DNA of 11,408 nucleotides from Solirubrobacterales bacterium (GCA_030835185.1 JAUQWL010000106.1:1-11408); one strand, 5' to 3'; counted from the first letter of the stretch, positions 1 through 7,006 are shown. Program-made: numbers and translations. Notes: generated by a model from the sequence alone, not told the origin.

Positions 1-1403
1 GGATCCTTGCTCTGGCCGAGCGTGGCAACGACCTTGCCGGCCCGTCTGCGTCCGGGCTTCCAGACGAAGCCGGCCTTGCCCCCCAGGCGGGATCCGTTCA
101 CCCACTCGATATCGTCATTCGGCTCCCGCGGATCAGCCGGCGGGGCCTCGAAGGAAAGCGCCGACCCGATGCTGAGCAAGCCCTCTCCGTAGTACGGGTC
201 CCGTCCGGGGGGACCCAGTTCGGTTGCGGACGAGGTCAGCAAGCGTGCGATCTGCCGCGCGTCGAGCTCGGGGCGTTCCTGGCGGAGGAGCGTAGCCGCG
301 GCAGCCACCATCGGCGTCGAGAAGCTGGTCCCGCTGTTCAGAGCCCAGGTGAGGTCGAGCCGTGAATCCATACTGCCCGGAACGGGGGCGATGAAGGGCG
401 AGTAGATCGCCTTCCCCGGGGCAGTGATGTCAACCTGCCGGTTGCGGGTGGCGAAGTCGGCCACCAGTCCGTCCTGGCCGACCGCCGAGACGGAAATCAC
501 ATGAGGGTCGGTGGCCGGGCGGAGCGGAGCGTTTCCGAGTGTTTCGGGCGAAGCTGTGTTGCCGGCCGCCGCGACCGGGAGCACGCCTTTGCGTACGGCG
601 GCTTCAGTCGCGATGTAGTGGGAGAAGCAGACATCCGAAGGGAAGCCGTAACTCATGTTGATCGTCGCCACCCTGGCGCGAGCCGCCGCGAATACAGCGC
701 TGGTGGCTGTCGCGCAGTTGGTTCCGGTGGGGAAGTGGGTCATGTTCATGCCCGGCCAGACACCCCGTATTCCGGCGCCTTCGCCAGGTGATCCGGCGAT
801 CGCGGCGACGGCGGTGCCGTGGCTGTCCACGGTCGAATTGAGCGGAAATGCGTCCTTCAGGCCGGCCTGGAGAAGGTCCGGATGAAGCGGGTTGATCGAC
901 TCTTCCAGCACTCCCAGGCGCGGGCTGTCCGGGGTTGCGGGAGGTGGGGTTATTCCGGTCGTGTCAACAATGCGGTCCAGCCACCACTGCTCACCGGCTC
1001 GCAGATCCATCGGGTAGCCGTTGTAGCTGATCGGCACGTTCGGTTCGGCGTAGGCGAGTTTGCCGGCACGCTCCAGCGATTCGGCGAAAGAGCTGGCATC
1101 TCCCCGGTCCACCGTGTAGATGCCGGCTGCTTCGCTGACCGTGGCGGCGCCGGCTTTGCGTGCGATCCGGCCGGCCTCGTGACCCGGGACTGCTCCGATG
1201 ATCCATCTGTCCGGGTCGACGCCGTAGGAACCGGTAGAGCTCGTGCCGGCGTCGCCCGGGAGGATCATCGGCGCGCTCGGGCGGGAGTTGCCCGAACCGC
1301 CGGCTTGCGCCCCGGAAGCGATCGCGGCGGTGACGAGCCCGACCATTGCGATTGAAAGGACGGCGAGCATCAGCAGGAGAACGGGTACCTGCCGCAGCGA
1401 CAT
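1..1403 (-). CDS. Secreted subtilisin-like (S8) serine protease, Asp-to-Glu variant, 3' end outside window
   Basis: Translated from the minus strand, the ATG at 1403 opens a frame without stops to the left edge (about 467 codons). Residues 1-34 look like a signal peptide: a long hydrophobic stretch (VPVLLLMLAVLSIAMVGLV) followed by Ala-rich sequence. Residues about 62-128 resemble an I9-type propeptide (DRWIIGAVPG ... YAEPNV). The S8 domain follows with DSHGTAVAAIAG (His195), AAAGNTAS (oxyanion Asn282) and NSGTSFSTPMVAAA (Ser360), all in one frame. The first triad motif reads RLGVLEESINPLHPDL where the family has V-A-V-L-D-T-G, so Glu167 stands where the catalytic Asp belongs. After the domain comes DPREPNDDIEWVNG, like the start of a C-terminal pre-peptidase-type beta domain. 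The likely role is extracellular or envelope proteolysis. It is divergent from the HAD gene. GTG at 1406 is an alternative start. Family assignment is firm; activity is uncertain because of the Glu. Confidence 0.93.
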   Translation of the reverse strand, partial: MSLRQVPVLLLMLAVLSIAMVGLVTAAIASGAQAGGSGNSRPSAPMILPGDAGTSSTGSYGVDPDRWIIGAVPGHEAGRIARKAGAATVSEAAGIYTVDRGDASSFAESLERAGKLAYAEPNVPISYNGYPMDLRAGEQWWLDRIVDTTGITPPPATPDSPRLGVLEESINPLHPDLLQAGLKDAFPLNSTVDSHGTAVAAIAGSPGEGAGIRGVWPGMNMTHFPTGTNCATATSAVFAAARARVATINMSYGFPSDVCFSHYIATEAAVRKGVLPVAAAGNTASPETLGNAPLRPATDPHVISVSAVGQDGLVADFATRNRQVDITAPGKAIYSPFIAPVPGSMDSRLDLTWALNSGTSFSTPMVAAAATLLRQERPELDARQIARLLTSSATELGPPGRDPYYGEGLLSIGSALSFEAPPADPREPNDDIEWVNGSRLGGKAGFVWKPGRRRAGKVVATLGQSKD

Positions 1404-1577
1404 CACCACGCTTCCCCACTCGATCGTCCTGTTTCCGGAATGACTCTGGTCGTCTCGCACTGAGTCCCTATAACCCCCGGGACGCCCCGGTGTACCGGCG
1501 TTTTCGAAAATTAATCGACCATCGCATCCGTGCCCCGGTCGGCTCCTCACCGGGCTTGGGCTCTAGGCTGGTGGCAG
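1404..1577. other. Divergent intergenic region with AT-rich palindrome
   Basis: These 174 bases separate the minus-strand protease from the plus-strand HAD gene and must hold both promoters. The segment 1501-1516 is unusually AT-rich for this window and contains the perfect 10-bp palindrome TTTTCGAAAA (1501-1510) followed by TTAAT. It could be an operator or an AT-rich UP-like element. No coding sequence is evident. Confidence 0.4.
1564..1569 (+). promoter_or_regulatory. Putative -10 element (TAGGCT) of the HAD gene
   Basis: TAGGCT ends 8 bases before the ATG at 1578, and no Shine-Dalgarno sequence lies between. A transcript starting about 7 bases after the hexamer would begin at or next to the ATG, so the mRNA is probably leaderless. 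I see no convincing -35. Similar hexamers precede other plus-strand genes here (5845, 7007, 9355, 11362). Confidence 0.45.
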
Positions 1578-2246
1578 ATGGCCTACCCGGATGCTGTGCT
1601 CTTCGACAACGACGGTCTGCTGCTCGACACCGAATCGGTCTGGAGCCGCGCCGAGCAGGCCCTCTTTCAGCGGCGTGGGCTGGAGTTCACGATCGAGCAC
1701 AAGCGCGCCCTGGTCGGGTCCTCGGAGAAGATCGCCGGCCGGAAGCTCGCCCGTTTCCTCGACGAACCGGGCCGCGACCGCCAGATCATGGAGGAGCTGA
1801 ACGGGATCGTGCTCGCCGAGCTCGAGGGCGGCGTGGACCCGATGGTAGGCGCAGTCGAACTGGTCGAGCTGCTTCAGGGGACGGGGGTGCCGGTCGGACT
1901 GGTTTCGAACTCACCCAGGAGGTTCATCGAGAGGTCTCACGAGGTGGCGGCAACGGGAATCGAATTCGATGTCGTCGTCAGCGGACACGAAGTGCCCGAG
2001 GCGAAGCCGGCGCCGGACGCATATCTGGAGGCCTGCTCATTGCTGGGACAAGGAGCGAGCCGGAAAGTGGTCGTTCTCGAGGATTCGCCGGGTGGAGTAG
2101 CGGCAGGTCGGGCTGCCGGCCTCTTCGTGATCGGCATACCGTCGGTGCCCGGGGTCGTTCTCGAGGCTGACATCGTCGCCCCGACGCTGGAAGACGACGC
2201 AGTTCTCGAGCGGCTCGGCTTTGCTCCGCTCCACCGGCTGAGTTGA
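1578..2246 (+). CDS. HAD-superfamily (subfamily IA) hydrolase, beta-phosphoglucomutase-like
   Basis: The 222-residue protein carries all HAD motifs. Motif I is VLFDNDGLLLDTE (nucleophile Asp10, acid/base Asp12). Motif II is GLVSNSP (Ser110). Motif III is Lys143 in EAKPAPDAYLEA. Motif IV is VLEDSPGGVAAGRAAG (Glu168, Asp169). The helical cap lies between motifs I and II (about 17-85), as in subfamily IA enzymes such as beta-phosphoglucomutase and YniC-type sugar-phosphate phosphatases. It should be a cytosolic Mg-dependent phosphatase or mutase acting on a small phosphorylated metabolite; the substrate cannot be read from sequence. The ATG at 1578 was chosen because the protein then begins just before motif I and it sits 8 bases after a -10-like hexamer. 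A start at 1530 would add 16 unlikely residues. It is monocistronic and converges with the gene ending at 2268. Confidence 0.92.
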   Translation: MAYPDAVLFDNDGLLLDTESVWSRAEQALFQRRGLEFTIEHKRALVGSSEKIAGRKLARFLDEPGRDRQIMEELNGIVLAELEGGVDPMVGAVELVELLQGTGVPVGLVSNSPRRFIERSHEVAATGIEFDVVVSGHEVPEAKPAPDAYLEACSLLGQGASRKVVVLEDSPGGVAAGRAAGLFVIGIPSVPGVVLEADIVAPTLEDDAVLERLGFAPLHRLS

Positions 2247-2267
2247 AGGCGTAGCGGCGTGAGAGCC

Positions 2268-3140
2268 TCACTGTTCGAGAGCCCGCCTGCGGCGCATGAT
2301 GCGTTCGGCGACGGCCAGCGGCTCTTCCAGGGCTTCGGCCAGACCCGGCCATGCCCTGCCTTCGGCCAGTATCGACTCGGTGAGCCCGGTCAGTTCGGGA
2401 AGTAACGCTCTCAGGCGGTCGAGGTCGGCCGAATGCCCGGAATCGTCCAGCGCACTGTCCATCTCGACGATGGTCGATCTCACTGCGACTTCGATCACCA
2501 GGGCGGCGCTCATGACCCGGCCGCAGTCGAGGTCGGACCTGACCCGGGGAATCAGGAATTCGCAGGCGGCCGCGGTCTCCCTGTCGCCGAGGATCGCCGC
2601 TATCCGGGCCACGGGGCGGTTTCGCTCCATTCTCTCGCGGCGCTCGCCGGCAGTGCCACCACGGGCATCGATCTCCAGGGCTTCGAGGTAGAGGCCTTCC
2701 GAGACCCGGTCGCCGTCTCCGTAACCGACCTTCGCGCCAATCACGTCGTCAGGTCCGATCGCTTCGACGTAGGGACGTCCGGTCGCGGCCGCTTCGGCTG
2801 CCAGTGCACGCTCGAGAGTCGCGAGCGCGTCGTCGAGCAGATCTGCGATCGGTCCTTCTGCGGCAGCGGAGGCGACCCAGTCTGACGCTTCGCTCTCGCT
2901 CTGAAAGGGACGGAAGGCCAGGATCACGGTGACCGTGGTGAGCGGGACCGACGGAACCGTGTCCTGCCCGGAGGCCTTTCTGGGGCGTCGCCTCCGGCGC
3001 CGCGGGGGAGGCAGTGCTCCTTCGGTCTCGATGACGAGGACCTGCCGGCGATCCCCCTGGCGATCGAGGTAGCGACCGTCCTCGAGCTTCAGCGAGCCCG
3101 GCAGTTCAATCTGGACGAACCCGAATAGCGGGCCGATCAG
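2268..3140 (-). CDS. Conserved hypothetical protein with Arg-rich segment, probable CTG start
   Basis: This 290-residue protein has no function I can name. It begins (M)IGPLFGFVQIELPG, has a basic stretch PPPRRRRRRPRKA at about 44-56, and then a mostly alpha-helical, Ala/Glu/Leu-rich body ending MRRRRALEQ. I recall similar proteins (GPLFGFVQ start, poly-Arg, RRRR end) as conserved hypotheticals in Solirubrobacterales. No signal peptide or membrane segment is visible. The only nearby ATG (3248) would overlap the upstream gene by 112 bases and add a charged, unconserved-looking leader. The CTG at 3140 forms a CTGA overlap with that gene's stop, with AAGGG nine bases upstream, and places the start exactly at the recognisable N-terminus. 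Translational coupling to the cell-wall enzyme is likely, so the two products may work together. The gene is certain; the start is inferred. Confidence 0.8.
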   Translation of the reverse strand: MIGPLFGFVQIELPGSLKLEDGRYLDRQGDRRQVLVIETEGALPPPRRRRRRPRKASGQDTVPSVPLTTVTVILAFRPFQSESEASDWVASAAAEGPIADLLDDALATLERALAAEAAATGRPYVEAIGPDDVIGAKVGYGDGDRVSEGLYLEALEIDARGGTAGERRERMERNRPVARIAAILGDRETAAACEFLIPRVRSDLDCGRVMSAALVIEVAVRSTIVEMDSALDDSGHSADLDRLRALLPELTGLTESILAEGRAWPGLAEALEEPLAVAERIMRRRRALEQ

Positions 3141-5722
3141 TTCCGGTTGCCCTTTTCCGGCCGGTCGGCATCGGGCGAATTCTGTGAAGGCGCGGTCACG
3201 ATCTCCGGGTTGCTGATCTCCCCGAGGCGCTCGGTGAGGCGACGCCACTGTTCGGCCCCGAGTGTGGCCTGGATGGATCCGCCCGGCAGATCGGAGCCTC
3301 CGGCCGGGCTGAAGCCGACATGGAGGTGGTCGTCGTGGTCGGACATCGCGAAACCGGCCGTTTGTGGGTAATCGAGCAGTGAGATCACTTCGTCCGGTGC
3401 CATAGTGCCCTGGAGGCTCAGGACCTCGCGGGCGACTACGTCGGTCAGCGAGCCCGGCCCTTGCGTCGAGGGGGTGACGACCTGGCCGTTGATCGCAGCG
3501 ATGTCGACCGCGGAGCCGTGGCTGTGGTTGGAGACGTAACCCGAAGTCGTGATCGACGACTCGCGTCCGCAGTAGAGAGAGCTGATCAGGAGTTCGTAGC
3601 CCTTCTCACTGAGGAAAGAGAGCATGGCGAGGATGCGGCGGTCGATCGAGCCGTTGGCGACGTCCTCGCGGTCGCACTCGCCCATCGAGATCTTCGGATC
3701 GGCCAGGATACGCCGCTGGAGCGAGGGCTTGGAGAGCAGGAGCACTCCGCCGACACCGAGACGGTCGGCGAACCGGTTCTTCCCGTTGGCGTTGTAGATA
3801 TTGGTTTCGGCGAGCAGGGTCCAGCCGTCGAGGAAAGGCTTGGGGTCGATCTGGGGCGTATCTTCACCGCCCGGTTTGATCGAGAAGGTGATCGCCGCAG
3901 TCGGCTGCTCGGCGAGCCTGCCGAGCACGGTTCCGGCGATCACTCGCGAGCCTTTGCGCAGGGGCCTGAGGTCGGTGCTGTCCTGGTCGAACCGGTAGAT
4001 GCCTGAAGCGCTGCCGTCATAGATCACGTAGTCACCGGGCTTGCCGTCCACGCTGTTGGCCGGCGCCGGGGTGTCGAGGGAGTGGCCCTCGACGCTCGCG
4101 CGCTGCTGGTTCTGGGGACGGAGCGGGTTGGCGTAGACCCGGCCGCGCACGTTTTCGGTATTTCCGGTGCCCTGGTCCTGATCCTCGATGTCTGCGAATG
4201 CCGCCTGTTCGGCCCGGCGGTCTTCCGCGGCGGCCAGTGTCGACTCGGCGTCGGTCGCGGTCGCCGGAGCACTCGCCGGGGTCGCAGCGGCCGCAGCGGC
4301 AGCGTCGGCACTGGCCTCGGGGTCGGTGAGCACCTCCGAGATCTCATCACCGGCCGACTCCGCGTCACCCGGTGCCGAACCTTCAGCCTGTAGCTGAGGT
4401 TTGGACTCAGCCCCCCTGCCTTCTGGTCCGTCCTCGGCCTTGGCCAGGCCCATGTCGAGATCGCCAGAGGGAGACGGGGCGGCATCAGGGGTTCCGCTGC
4501 CGGCACCGGTCCGGCCTGAATCGGAACGTCCGTCGCGGCGCGGCACCGGGTGTACGGTGGCGACCGATCCCAACCCTGCGTATGAATACCGGTTGCCGTA
4601 GGCATCCTCGATGACCACCGTGCCGGCATTCCGGTCGATCGAATCGACCACCGAGTCGTTGACGGCGATCACCGGCGAGCCACCCTCGGCCTCGATCTCG
4701 ATCGAGGTTCGATCGGCGTCGGCGCTGACGTCCTGTGAACTGGTGCCTTTGCGGCGCGCCTCCCGGGCAGAAACCTTGCCGTCGTAGCTGACTTCCTCGG
4801 CGGCGACCGGGAATCTGGCGCCCTCGGTCAGGCCGGTCAGGGCGCTGATCATCTCCGGTGGGATCTGGGCGTAGGCGGCAGCGTGGCTGAGGATGTCGTC
4901 GACGTACCACTGTGCCCGGTTGTACGCGAAGATCGCCGTGCTCGGATCCTCGGCGTAACCGCTGGCGCTCAGGTAGTTGCCGGCGGCGCAGATCGCGTCT
5001 ACGGGGTTGTACGGGTCCTTGCGGCCGTCGCCGTTGGCGTCGACGCCGTAGGCGGCCCAGGTTCCGGGCATGAACTGCATCCAGCCCATCGCTCCGGCGT
5101 AGGAGGTGCTGACGTTGGTTCCGAAGGCGGTCTCTATCCGGTTGATCGCGGCCAGTACCTGCCACGGGATTCCGTACTCGCTGCCACAGGCCTGGTAGAT
5201 CGGCAGCAGAAAGGGCGGGATCTCGAAGTTGTTGATCAGGAAGTTGGGGACAGTGAGCGGGCTGGCGGCAAGCGGGTCGGCCGGGACGTCGCCCGCATCC
5301 CCGGGGGTTACGCCGCCACTGAGGCTCGGGTCCTCCTCGACGAATTGAGGCTCGCGGGCGGGAGCCGGATCGACGTCGCCGCCGGCCCCGGTCCCGCCGG
5401 AATCGGGTGAGGCTCCACCCGACGGCAAAGTCGTCACCGGTTTCGCCGGCGCGGGCTTCGGGGCGGCCGGTGTGGTCCCCGGCGGGCTTCCGGGGTCCGG
5501 TGCCGGTTCTGCCGCAGCCGGGGTGCAGGAGGGGTCGTTCGGTCCGCATGCGGCTGCCACCTGGGTGGCGAGTACGACCGTTCGGCCCGGAGCGGGTGGC
5601 CCGGCCGGCTCCGCGGCAGAAGCGGGAGAAGCGCTCCAGCAAGCCGAAACGAGCAGCACCGGCAGGGTCGCTGAGATTGCAACCAGACGATTCCGGCGTG
5701 TCGACTCAGAGCCCTGTGCCAC
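3137..5722 (-). CDS. Secreted multidomain cell-wall enzyme: SLT lytic transglycosylase, degenerate M23, M15-like peptidase
   Basis: About 861 residues from the chosen GTG. It has a signal peptide (RRNRLVAISATLPVLLVSACWSASPASA), then a Pro/Ala-rich spacer. An SLT domain follows at about 172-292: IPPFLLPIYQACG, catalytic Glu197 in AAINRIETAFG, GAMGWMQFMPGTW and IFAYNRAQWYVDDIL. It should cleave the glycan strand of peptidoglycan. Next is a split M23/LytM-like segment: VIEDAYGNRYSYAGLG (about 370-385) and, after a ~165-residue Ala/Glu/Asp-rich insertion, GDYVIYDGS to ITFSIKPGGEDTPQIDPKPFL (about 563-631). The metal-binding His positions are lost. The C-terminal part has SNHSHGSAVDI (His733-x6-Asp740) and DDHLHVGF (His799, His801), typical of M15/VanY-like D,D-peptidases. 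Starts at 5821 (ATG), 5758 or 5749 (GTG) are possible. GTG 5722 has GGGAA seven bases upstream and gives a normal signal peptide. It overlaps the next gene by 4 bases. Confidence 0.9.
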   Translation of the reverse strand: MAQGSESTRRNRLVAISATLPVLLVSACWSASPASAAEPAGPPAPGRTVVLATQVAAACGPNDPSCTPAAAEPAPDPGSPPGTTPAAPKPAPAKPVTTLPSGGASPDSGGTGAGGDVDPAPAREPQFVEEDPSLSGGVTPGDAGDVPADPLAASPLTVPNFLINNFEIPPFLLPIYQACGSEYGIPWQVLAAINRIETAFGTNVSTSYAGAMGWMQFMPGTWAAYGVDANGDGRKDPYNPVDAICAAGNYLSASGYAEDPSTAIFAYNRAQWYVDDILSHAAAYAQIPPEMISALTGLTEGARFPVAAEEVSYDGKVSAREARRKGTSSQDVSADADRTSIEIEAEGGSPVIAVNDSVVDSIDRNAGTVVIEDAYGNRYSYAGLGSVATVHPVPRRDGRSDSGRTGAGSGTPDAAPSPSGDLDMGLAKAEDGPEGRGAESKPQLQAEGSAPGDAESAGDEISEVLTDPEASADAAAAAAATPASAPATATDAESTLAAAEDRRAEQAAFADIEDQDQGTGNTENVRGRVYANPLRPQNQQRASVEGHSLDTPAPANSVDGKPGDYVIYDGSASGIYRFDQDSTDLRPLRKGSRVIAGTVLGRLAEQPTAAITFSIKPGGEDTPQIDPKPFLDGWTLLAETNIYNANGKNRFADRLGVGGVLLLSKPSLQRRILADPKISMGECDREDVANGSIDRRILAMLSFLSEKGYELLISSLYCGRESSITTSGYVSNHSHGSAVDIAAINGQVVTPSTQGPGSLTDVVAREVLSLQGTMAPDEVISLLDYPQTAGFAMSDHDDHLHVGFSPAGGSDLPGGSIQATLGAEQWRRLTERLGEISNPEIVTAPSQNSPDADRPEKGNRN

Positions 5723-5781
5723 TTCGTGGTTCCCAACTAAAACAGACACGGCCGACACTCTCCCGAGATGCGGCCTGTAAA

Positions 5782-5803
5782 CCGTATCGTAGAAGGGATA
5801 CGG
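5782..5803. promoter_or_regulatory. Inverted repeat CCGTATC-N8-GATACGG upstream of the cell-wall enzyme
   Basis: A perfect 7-bp inverted repeat (arms 5782-5788 and 5797-5803) with an 8-base spacer lies 60-80 bases upstream of the preferred GTG start at 5722. On the minus strand the TACGAT (5791-5786) inside it could serve as a -10 hexamer. It may be an operator or a leader hairpin. If translation really started at ATG 5821 it would lie inside the coding sequence. Confidence 0.4.
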
Positions 5804-5824
5804 ACAAGTGCGACGGATCATTCT

Positions 5825-5850
5825 CGGGCGGTCTCGCCCGTTCGTAAAAT
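5825..5850 (+). promoter_or_regulatory. Putative promoter: -10 TAAAAT with adjacent inverted repeat
   Basis: TAAAAT (5845-5850) is a good -10 hexamer 12 bases before the ATG at 5863. Immediately upstream is a perfect 6-bp inverted repeat with a 4-base centre, CGGGCG-gtct-CGCCCG (5825-5840), placed where an operator between -35 and -10 would be. The high GC makes short repeats common, so the operator idea is weak. No Shine-Dalgarno precedes the ATG, so the leader is probably only a few bases. Confidence 0.4.
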
Positions 5851-5862
5851 AGAGTGTTTGCC

Positions 5863-6249
5863 ATGTCTGAAGACGACGAAGGAATTCGAAGGCGTGTCCA
5901 GTCCAGGGGCGAGAGGGCGGCCGCGGACATCGCGCAGGCCCTGATCGACAGTCCGGCCTTCGGGCAGGCCATCTCCGCAGCCGCCACCGCCCGCGAGAAA
6001 GCGGGTGAAGCGCAACGGGCGGCGATGGGGGCGCTCAACGTCTCCTCGCAGGACGAAGCCGAGAGGCTCGAACGTCGCCTCCGAGTGCTGTCGGAGCGGC
6101 TCGAGGAGTCCGAGGACCGGCTCGACCGCGCCCTGGCCCAGGTGCGCGATCTCACCAGCGAGATCGAGGCTCTGAAGAAGCCGGGAGGCGGGCCAACCGC
6201 ATCGAAGGCTGCCGGGAGGCGATCGACATCATCGGAGGAGTCGCCTTGA
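5863..6249 (+). CDS. Small coiled-coil, phasin-like protein
   Basis: A 128-residue hydrophilic protein without signal peptide or membrane segment. Residues about 15-57 form an Ala-rich amphipathic helix (GERAAADIAQALIDSP, AISAAATAREKAGEAQRAA). Residues about 63-105 form a heptad-patterned coiled coil (EAERLERRLRVLSERLEES, DRALAQVRDLTSEIEALKK). The tail is Gly/Ser/Lys-rich and probably disordered. This layout recalls phasin or PHA-granule-associated proteins, but I cannot assign it firmly. It shares its layout and a VS-x(1-2)-DE...LE-x-RL segment with the protein at 7019, so the two look like distant paralogues on either side of the nucleosidase-like gene. ATG 5863 is preferred over GTG 5854, which lies only 3 bases after the -10 hexamer. 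It converges with the gene ending at 6281. Confidence 0.78.
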   Translation: MSEDDEGIRRRVQSRGERAAADIAQALIDSPAFGQAISAAATAREKAGEAQRAAMGALNVSSQDEAERLERRLRVLSERLEESEDRLDRALAQVRDLTSEIEALKKPGGGPTASKAAGRRSTSSEESP

Positions 6250-6269
6250 GGTAAACACTAAGCCTCAAG
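6245..6269. terminator. Inverted repeat between convergent genes, possible bidirectional terminator
   Basis: CTTGAGG (6245-6251) and CCTCAAG (6263-6269) form a perfect 7-bp stem with an 11-base loop, spanning the stop codon of the plus-strand gene and lying 12 bases past the end of the minus-strand gene. There is no T-run after either arm, so it is not a classical intrinsic terminator. Position between convergent genes is the main support. Confidence 0.35.
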
Positions 6270-6280
6270 TCGAGGGTTAG

Positions 6281-6976
6281 TTATCGTTCGAGTACCGCGG
6301 CGACAGACCCGCCGATGGGTTCGAAGATCCGCTCGAGTGCCGGTTCGTCCAGTCGAGTTCCGGAAGGTCCCCCGACGACCACGAGAACTGCCGCCGCGGC
6401 GACTCCGAGGGAATCGGCAGCTGCGAATGTCGCCGCTGTCTGGAGGTCCCTGAGCGGAACCGGCCCGGAGGCGGTCGGGGTCCTGTCGCGACGGGAGAGA
6501 AGATCGTGGCTGAAGACCTCGGCCGGTCCGGCGACCTCGGAAAGCGATCGGGTCAAGGTCGGGTCCGGCAGCACCGACCCGCTCCCACCCGCAAGCGACC
6601 GGCTCGTGCCGTCACCCGAATGGGCGCGGCTGACCAGGAAGGCGTCGCCGGGACGAGGCCTCCCCTCGACCGGTTCGTCCGCGTCGCAGACCGGGGCGGT
6701 GGCGACGCACGTTCCGAGGCGGACCATCCGCTTCACGCCCAGTTCGGCCAGGTCGCTGATCACGACGGCCGCACTCGGGCCGCCGATCCCGGTCGATTGC
6801 ACGGTCAGAGGATGGCCGGCTCCGGTCTCCCCCGAATAACCCCAGAGGCCTCGTGACAGGTGACTCATCCTCGGCTGCACTGTGAGGGCCTGTCCCAGGG
6901 CGAAGGCCCGCCGCGGATCGCCGACGAGGATGACATCGGCGGCGGGTTCGAATATCGGAGAGAGGCGGACCGGCAT
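6281..6976 (-). CDS. Nucleoside phosphorylase-fold (PNP/UDP family) protein with altered active site
   Basis: The 231-residue protein aligns by eye to uridine/purine nucleoside phosphorylases. It has VILVGDPRRAFALGQAL (phosphate-binding Gly-Asp-Pro-x-Arg loop, residues 16-31), STGIGGPSAAVVISDLAELG (61-80) and VRLGTCVA (85-92). The C-terminal part DLQTAATFAAADSLGV (177-192) matches the ribose-binding EMEsAtl segment of the family. There Glu-Met-Glu is replaced by Asp-Leu-Gln (Gln179 for the ribose-binding Glu). The region before it, which forms the base pocket and an extra loop in E. coli uridine phosphorylase, is shorter. Known family members cleave nucleosides with phosphate in the cytosol for salvage. 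This one may have a different substrate or reduced activity. It is divergent from the phasin-like gene at 7019 with only 42 bases between, so their promoters overlap. Confidence 0.83.
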   Translation of the reverse strand: MPVRLSPIFEPAADVILVGDPRRAFALGQALTVQPRMSHLSRGLWGYSGETGAGHPLTVQSTGIGGPSAAVVISDLAELGVKRMVRLGTCVATAPVCDADEPVEGRPRPGDAFLVSRAHSGDGTSRSLAGGSGSVLPDPTLTRSLSEVAGPAEVFSHDLLSRRDRTPTASGPVPLRDLQTAATFAAADSLGVAAAAVLVVVGGPSGTRLDEPALERIFEPIGGSVAAVLER

Positions 6977-7006
6977 CGTTTCGTGGCGGGACGCTACCGG
7001 GGCGCG

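Noticed and set aside
2259..2271. GTGAG-agc-CTCAC inverted repeat as a terminator between the HAD gene and the hypothetical
   Set aside because: The stem is only 5 bp with a 3-base loop, there is no T-run, and it overlaps the end of the coding sequence; likely chance.
4485..5642. Long minus-strand frame (385 codons) overlapping the cell-wall enzyme
   Set aside because: It is a shifted frame of the same strand, rich in Arg and Pro with no motifs, while the main frame shows clear SLT motifs.
5723..5821. N-terminal extension of the cell-wall enzyme from ATG 5821
   Set aside because: It would put 33 extra residues before the signal peptide and place the inverted repeat and promoter-like sequence inside the gene; GTG 5722 fits better, though 5749 cannot be excluded.
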